Source: Boswellia sacra
Lineage: Eukaryota > Streptophyta > Magnoliopsida > Sapindales > Burseraceae
Direction: 5' to 3'
NCBI GenBank assembly: GCA_013180625.2
Contig: SNVD02000426.1
Coordinates: 372,001-436,000, forward strand
Length of the DNA stretch: 64,000 bases
Part shown: positions 59,806-64,000 of the stretch, piece after piece
Numbering within the stretch: the first letter of the stretch is position 1
How the letters are laid out: every line of letters begins with the position of its first letter
Translations under genes and position numbers: made by a program
The notes under the pieces: generated by a model
The model's database searches: none
Told to the model about the DNA's origin: nothing
Seen by the model: the letters and a program-made list of their open reading frames with translations, nothing else

Positions 59806-61810
59806 CATACTCTTTGATTCGAGTCAGAGTCTGGATTTAATTAGGAGTTTTATTACTTAAGAAAGTCAAATATTAATTTTTTTTGTTTAAATATGAATTT
59901 TAGTATTTTAAAATATTTAATATTCATAGGATTTTATTTTCGTAATACAGTTTTTACTTATTTTACAAATATTAGAAGTTTTTAGCAATAAATAAGTTTG
60001 TAATATTTCATTATAATCAATCAATTAATAAACAAATTTAGAAAATTGATGTTTGAGAGTGTTTTTCTTTTTTTTGTTGTTGACTCGACATGTAGACTTG
60101 CGCCTGTGCTAACCTAAATACTGACATATTATTGTTATATGCTTCTACTCATATCTCATGAATGGTTGGTTTATACACAGTTTTGATAATCTTATTGTCA
60201 AGAACTGTTAATTGTTATTATTATATTAGAATACGAAATTAAATCCTAAGTAAGTAGAAGAGATCAATTTTAATCGCAACAAAATTAACTAAAAAGGCAA
60301 TTAAAAATTAAAATTAAAACCAAAAATCAAATTTTAGTTTTTAATGAATTTATTAACATCCGTAAGTCCAACAGTATTGTACTATAAGGTTTCTAGTTTT
60401 CAGTAGTTCCCAAAATAATTTAGCATGATAGTTTTAAAGTTAATTTCCAATTAAACACAACTGAACAAATTTTATCTACAATTTTCTTCAACCAAAAGTA
60501 TAATTTTCTAAGCGCTTGTTATATCCACTAGATCACTTAAAAAACAATGAATCCGAAAGAAAACTATGTTTAACGAATAAATTAATTTTATGATGCATAA
60601 TATTACTGATTATGTATATTTTAACTAAAAATCAAAACTAGAATTATTAATGATAAACACAAACAATTAGGAATGAGTATAACAGAAAATCAGTACAGTT
60701 TGGTATCATCAAATCTGAGTATAATAAAATTTATAAATACAAGAATTAGAAAAAATCCTCAAATTTTTTTCAGGCCTCCAAGTCCCAGGCTCCCAAAAGG
60801 TTAGGGGGTTGGGGCCTTTTAAGATGATGGTCATTGAAATCCTTTGTCAAATTTTTATTTTGGACTTCTTCATATTTGGTAGTCTGCAAATCCCAAAAAC
60901 TATAAATCAAATTCTTAAATTTCAGAAATAGGAAATTCCGGAGGCAGGGGAAGGAATTAGGGAAACATATTGAATGGGGTATTTAAGGTCAATCTAAATT
61001 TTCATCCATATATATTATTGTTGTCGAGTAGATTCTGTTCCTTCTCAAGTACTCCTTCTTATGCACTTTATTTCCTCTCAGCTGCAAATCAAAGATAAGT
61101 TAAGAGGGCAAAGCCAGTGTGTAACCTTCTCTTGCACTCTTATTATGCTTAAATCACTTGCCTTATCAAAGGCACATATTGCCTAAAATCTCTGAGTAGA
61201 TAGTGTTTTTAAATATATATATTTTTTGTTGTTTTAAATTAAATTAATCCGTTGGAATATGAGGTAGACTAGTAGTAGTAATCAGACTCTGTACAAGAAT
61301 TGCTATTTTTGAAACTTAATTTAAATCTAAATTAATGTATATCCTAAGTTATAGCTACTTGACAAAAATCAATTGTAACATATATAAAAGAAAATTAACT
61401 AACTAGGCAAAAATTGAAATAATACAAATTTAATTAAAAATGAAAATAAAAAAATTAACCATCAATAAATGAGATAATATCAAAACTACCCTTAAGGCAT
61501 GGACCGATGGAATCCAAGCTTGCCTTTTTAATCAAACTTCCTGAGTCCCTGACCTTGTCATCTTTCACCGACTGCCAATTTCTGTTAATAATCAGACTAG
61601 TGAAAAAAAAAATTATAAAAAGTCTATTTCTTAAACTACACCAATCCCAACCTAGTCCTAGTTAATAGAAGTTATTATGTAAATAGGTGCTACATAGAAG
61701 TCACCAGAAACAAGAGTTACAAATAGCGCAAGCTTTAACTAGATAGTGAGAAATAAGAAATAACAAGAGGGCAATAACTGGTGGGTATTACTCAAGTGTT
61801 TTGAGAATAA
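59806..61810. other. AT-rich intergenic region
   Basis: No gene, RNA gene or clear repeat could be supported in these 2.0 kb. The only compositional change is a short GC-richer piece at 60770-60830. Confidence 0.5.
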
Positions 61811-63500
61811 CGTAGGACCGATTAGATTAAAATTACGAATAAAATTTGATTTGAGGGATTTTGACTATTAAGGATTTTGACTTTCTAAATTGGAAGTAAT
61901 CCAAATTTGAGTTATTTTCTTAATAAATAGTTTATTATTTTATCTAAGATTTAATTTTGGTATTTTTTAGTTAAACTAGGATTAGGATTCTATTTCCTAA
62001 TATGATTTTATTTACTAGTAGAACTATATTATAAGGTCCTATGAATATGAGTCTTTAGTTATGTTATTTTTCAGATTTGATTGTTATTGTTTTTTAATCT
62101 TTTAGTAAAAAGATTGTCTTCTTCCTCAATTTCACTGTATTACTTCCTTAATTTCGTCTATTTTCTCTCATTTGCTCTGTCTACATCTCCCTCCCTTTCT
62201 TTAAACTTAACCTCGTTCCTCATCAATTAGTATCAAAGTCTAATATCAATTCCGTAGTCACTGTTCATGATGAGCACTATTTATATCGGAGTAATGCTCA
62301 TGATGAGTACCGTTCATATCGGATACTGTTTACACAGATTACTGTTCATAAACGAGTATTGTTCATACAGGAGTTACTATTCATCCGGAGTTATTGTTCA
62401 CCGCAGCCATCGTCACAATCTCCATGTCATTATCTATAATTTGTCCTTCAACACCAACTTCAATACTGTCAATGATGCAAGCTTTGCAAAATAGGATGAG
62501 GATGCCTTAGAAATCTATATGAAACAAGCCTTTAATAATATCCAATTTCAATTGGCACAACTTCTCCCAAAACAAGACCCTATAGCCAAGTTATCGACCA
62601 AACATAGGAATCAAAGGATTTTGGGTGCAACTCCTAAGAACCATGAGGATGAATGTGATGATTCTAATAAAGATGATGAAACAAGTGAGGTTGACCTTGA
62701 AGATGGACATGAATCTAAAAGTGACATTGAAATTAAAGGTCGGATGAATTTGAAAGATAATGTGTAGCCTATATGTGAAGTCGAATCCATATGTGAAGAA
62801 GAATCATATGAGATCATTCAAGAAATTGATTTCATAGGTTGTGAGTCATAATTGGATTAATCTACTGTTATCATTGGATCTACGTCCTCAATGACATATT
62901 TCATGGTGAATATCGTTGCTTCCTTGTCTAAGGATATTGACACATCATCTAAATTTCAGTCATGTATGCATGTGTAATTCAACTATCAAGAGAAGATTTG
63001 GGTTGACATCTCTTTAATGCTTGCACAATACAAGACGTGGTGTTTTCTTATGTATTGGCTACTTTCTCCTTGACAACTCGTCAGGAGTTGAGTTATTTCA
63101 AGTGGGGGAGAACTAATGTAGGATCAATTAGATTAAAATTAATAATAAAATTAGGAATTTCAATTTGATTCTAAGGATTTTAATAAATCTGGTATTTTGA
63201 CTATTATTAGGGATTTTGACTTCCTAAATTGAGAGTAATATTAATTTGAGTTATTTTCCTAATAAATAGTTTACTATTTTAATTTTGTTATTCTCTAGTT
63301 AAATTAAGATTGGGATTCTATTTCTCAATGAGATTTTATTTTCTAGTAGAACTATATTGTAAAGTTCTAAAAATACGACCTTTGTTATTTTTCAGATTGG
63401 TCGTTATTGGTTTTTTTATCTTTTAGTAAAAATATTATCTTCTTCCTCAATTTTACTCTATTACTCAAATCAATTTCTTCTATTATTTATGCTACTAAGG
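61811..63500 (+). mobile_element. Decayed non-autonomous LTR retrotransposon
   Basis: A 5' LTR at 61811-62225 and a 3' LTR at about 63117-63500 match over most of their length with many indels (GTAGGA-C-ATTAGATTAAAATTA at both starts). A degraded primer site TAGTATCAAAG lies at 62228. A polypurine tract CAAGTGGGGGAGAA lies at about 63100-63112. The 890-bp interior has no reverse transcriptase. It has a short acidic frame (62519-62767) that resembles a gag N-terminal piece, and degenerate repeats of about 25 bp containing GTTCAT at 62260-62400. LTR divergence marks an old insertion. Confidence 0.75.
62260..62405. repeat. Degenerate GTTCAT-containing tandem repeats
   Basis: Short variable units with TGTTCAT or CGTTCAT, spaced about 15-30 bases, lie just after the primer site of the decayed LTR element, in its leader region. 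Confidence 0.55.
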
Positions 63501-64000
63501 TTCAAAATTCTTTAAATCGACCCAATGAGCTCTACCTAGCTAGCATTAAAGTTAATAATATAAAATAAAAAACAGAAGAAGAAGGTAGGTTCCATGCTTT
63601 CAAATTTGTAAAAACAGATCCAAATTTTAATAGTCTTTATATCTTATCTATCCTAAAATCCATTTTTCTTTATCTTCTTTTTCCTACAATCCGAAGGATG
63701 TTCTACATATAAATGTTTGAGGATTTAAATCTTCAACAAGCATCATTTTATTTTGTCATCATATAGCTGGGAATGATGTCTTCCATGCAGTACTGATATA
63801 GAGTAATGATTTGATGTAGTAAATTTCGCTCATTTATTTAATAATGAATCTGGGATTATACTGCATAACAACAAGGATAATAAGTCAAACAAATTCAAAA
63901 TCAAACTTTATGTCAAACAATTTCTTAACATCAAGCCTGATTCAATAGCTCATACATAGCACCGGTCTAGCGCCAACGGTATTTTGAAGACGGGATGGAG
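63501..64000. other. AT-rich sequence to the window end
   Basis: No feature could be supported. The frames are short on both strands. Confidence 0.4.

Noticed and set aside
62260..62405. Regularly spaced repeats considered as a CRISPR-like array
   Set aside because: Units and spacers vary in length and sequence, and the place is the leader of a decayed LTR element in a plant genome.

Overview
The window is nuclear DNA of a flowering plant, most likely a eudicot. The evidence is AT-rich spacers, GT-AG introns in typical plant genes, and several plant retrotransposon classes primed by initiator tRNA-Met. The endogenous pararetrovirus resembles petuvirus- or florendovirus-type copies known from several eudicot genomes, Citrus among them, but the sequence alone does not settle the species.

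Layout. 1-577: tail and LTR of a Copia-type element. 581-8223: a decayed, internally rearranged endogenous pararetrovirus. 8509-12186: an intact seven-exon LPXC gene (lipid A-type pathway deacetylase). 12190-26700: an array built from duplications of a unit [LPXC 3' end, spacer, inhibitor gene]. It contains one dead and two intact genes of the plant invertase/pectin methylesterase inhibitor family, a dead copy of the LPXC 3' end, a Mutator-like element with a perfect 9-bp target duplication, and a second 714-bp inverted-repeat element. 28983-33177 (minus): an intact six-exon membrane RING-H2 E3 ligase gene. 36292-49266: an ABCC (MRP-type) transporter pseudogene split by a Ty3/gypsy element, a TRIM and a solo LTR. 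49773-55307: a Ty1/copia element with a polyA-tailed insertion in its gag. 56873-58503 (minus): an intact four-exon RPB5 gene, with a probable 5' UTR exon and TATA box near 59.7-59.8 kb. 61811-63500: a small decayed non-autonomous LTR element.

Five genes look functional: LPXC, two inhibitor genes, the RING-H2 ligase and RPB5. They are unrelated housekeeping or secretory functions with no sign of joint regulation. The notable content is structural: the pararetrovirus carries a nested inverted block made of shuffled viral pieces and its promoter, it begins exactly at a tRNA-Met primer site next to a Copia LTR, and the LPXC-inhibitor array and the transporter graveyard record datable series of duplications and insertions. 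I found no wholly new biological system, no CRISPR array and no recognisable rRNA or tRNA gene. Exon limits were placed by eye from splice signals, reading phase and family knowledge.
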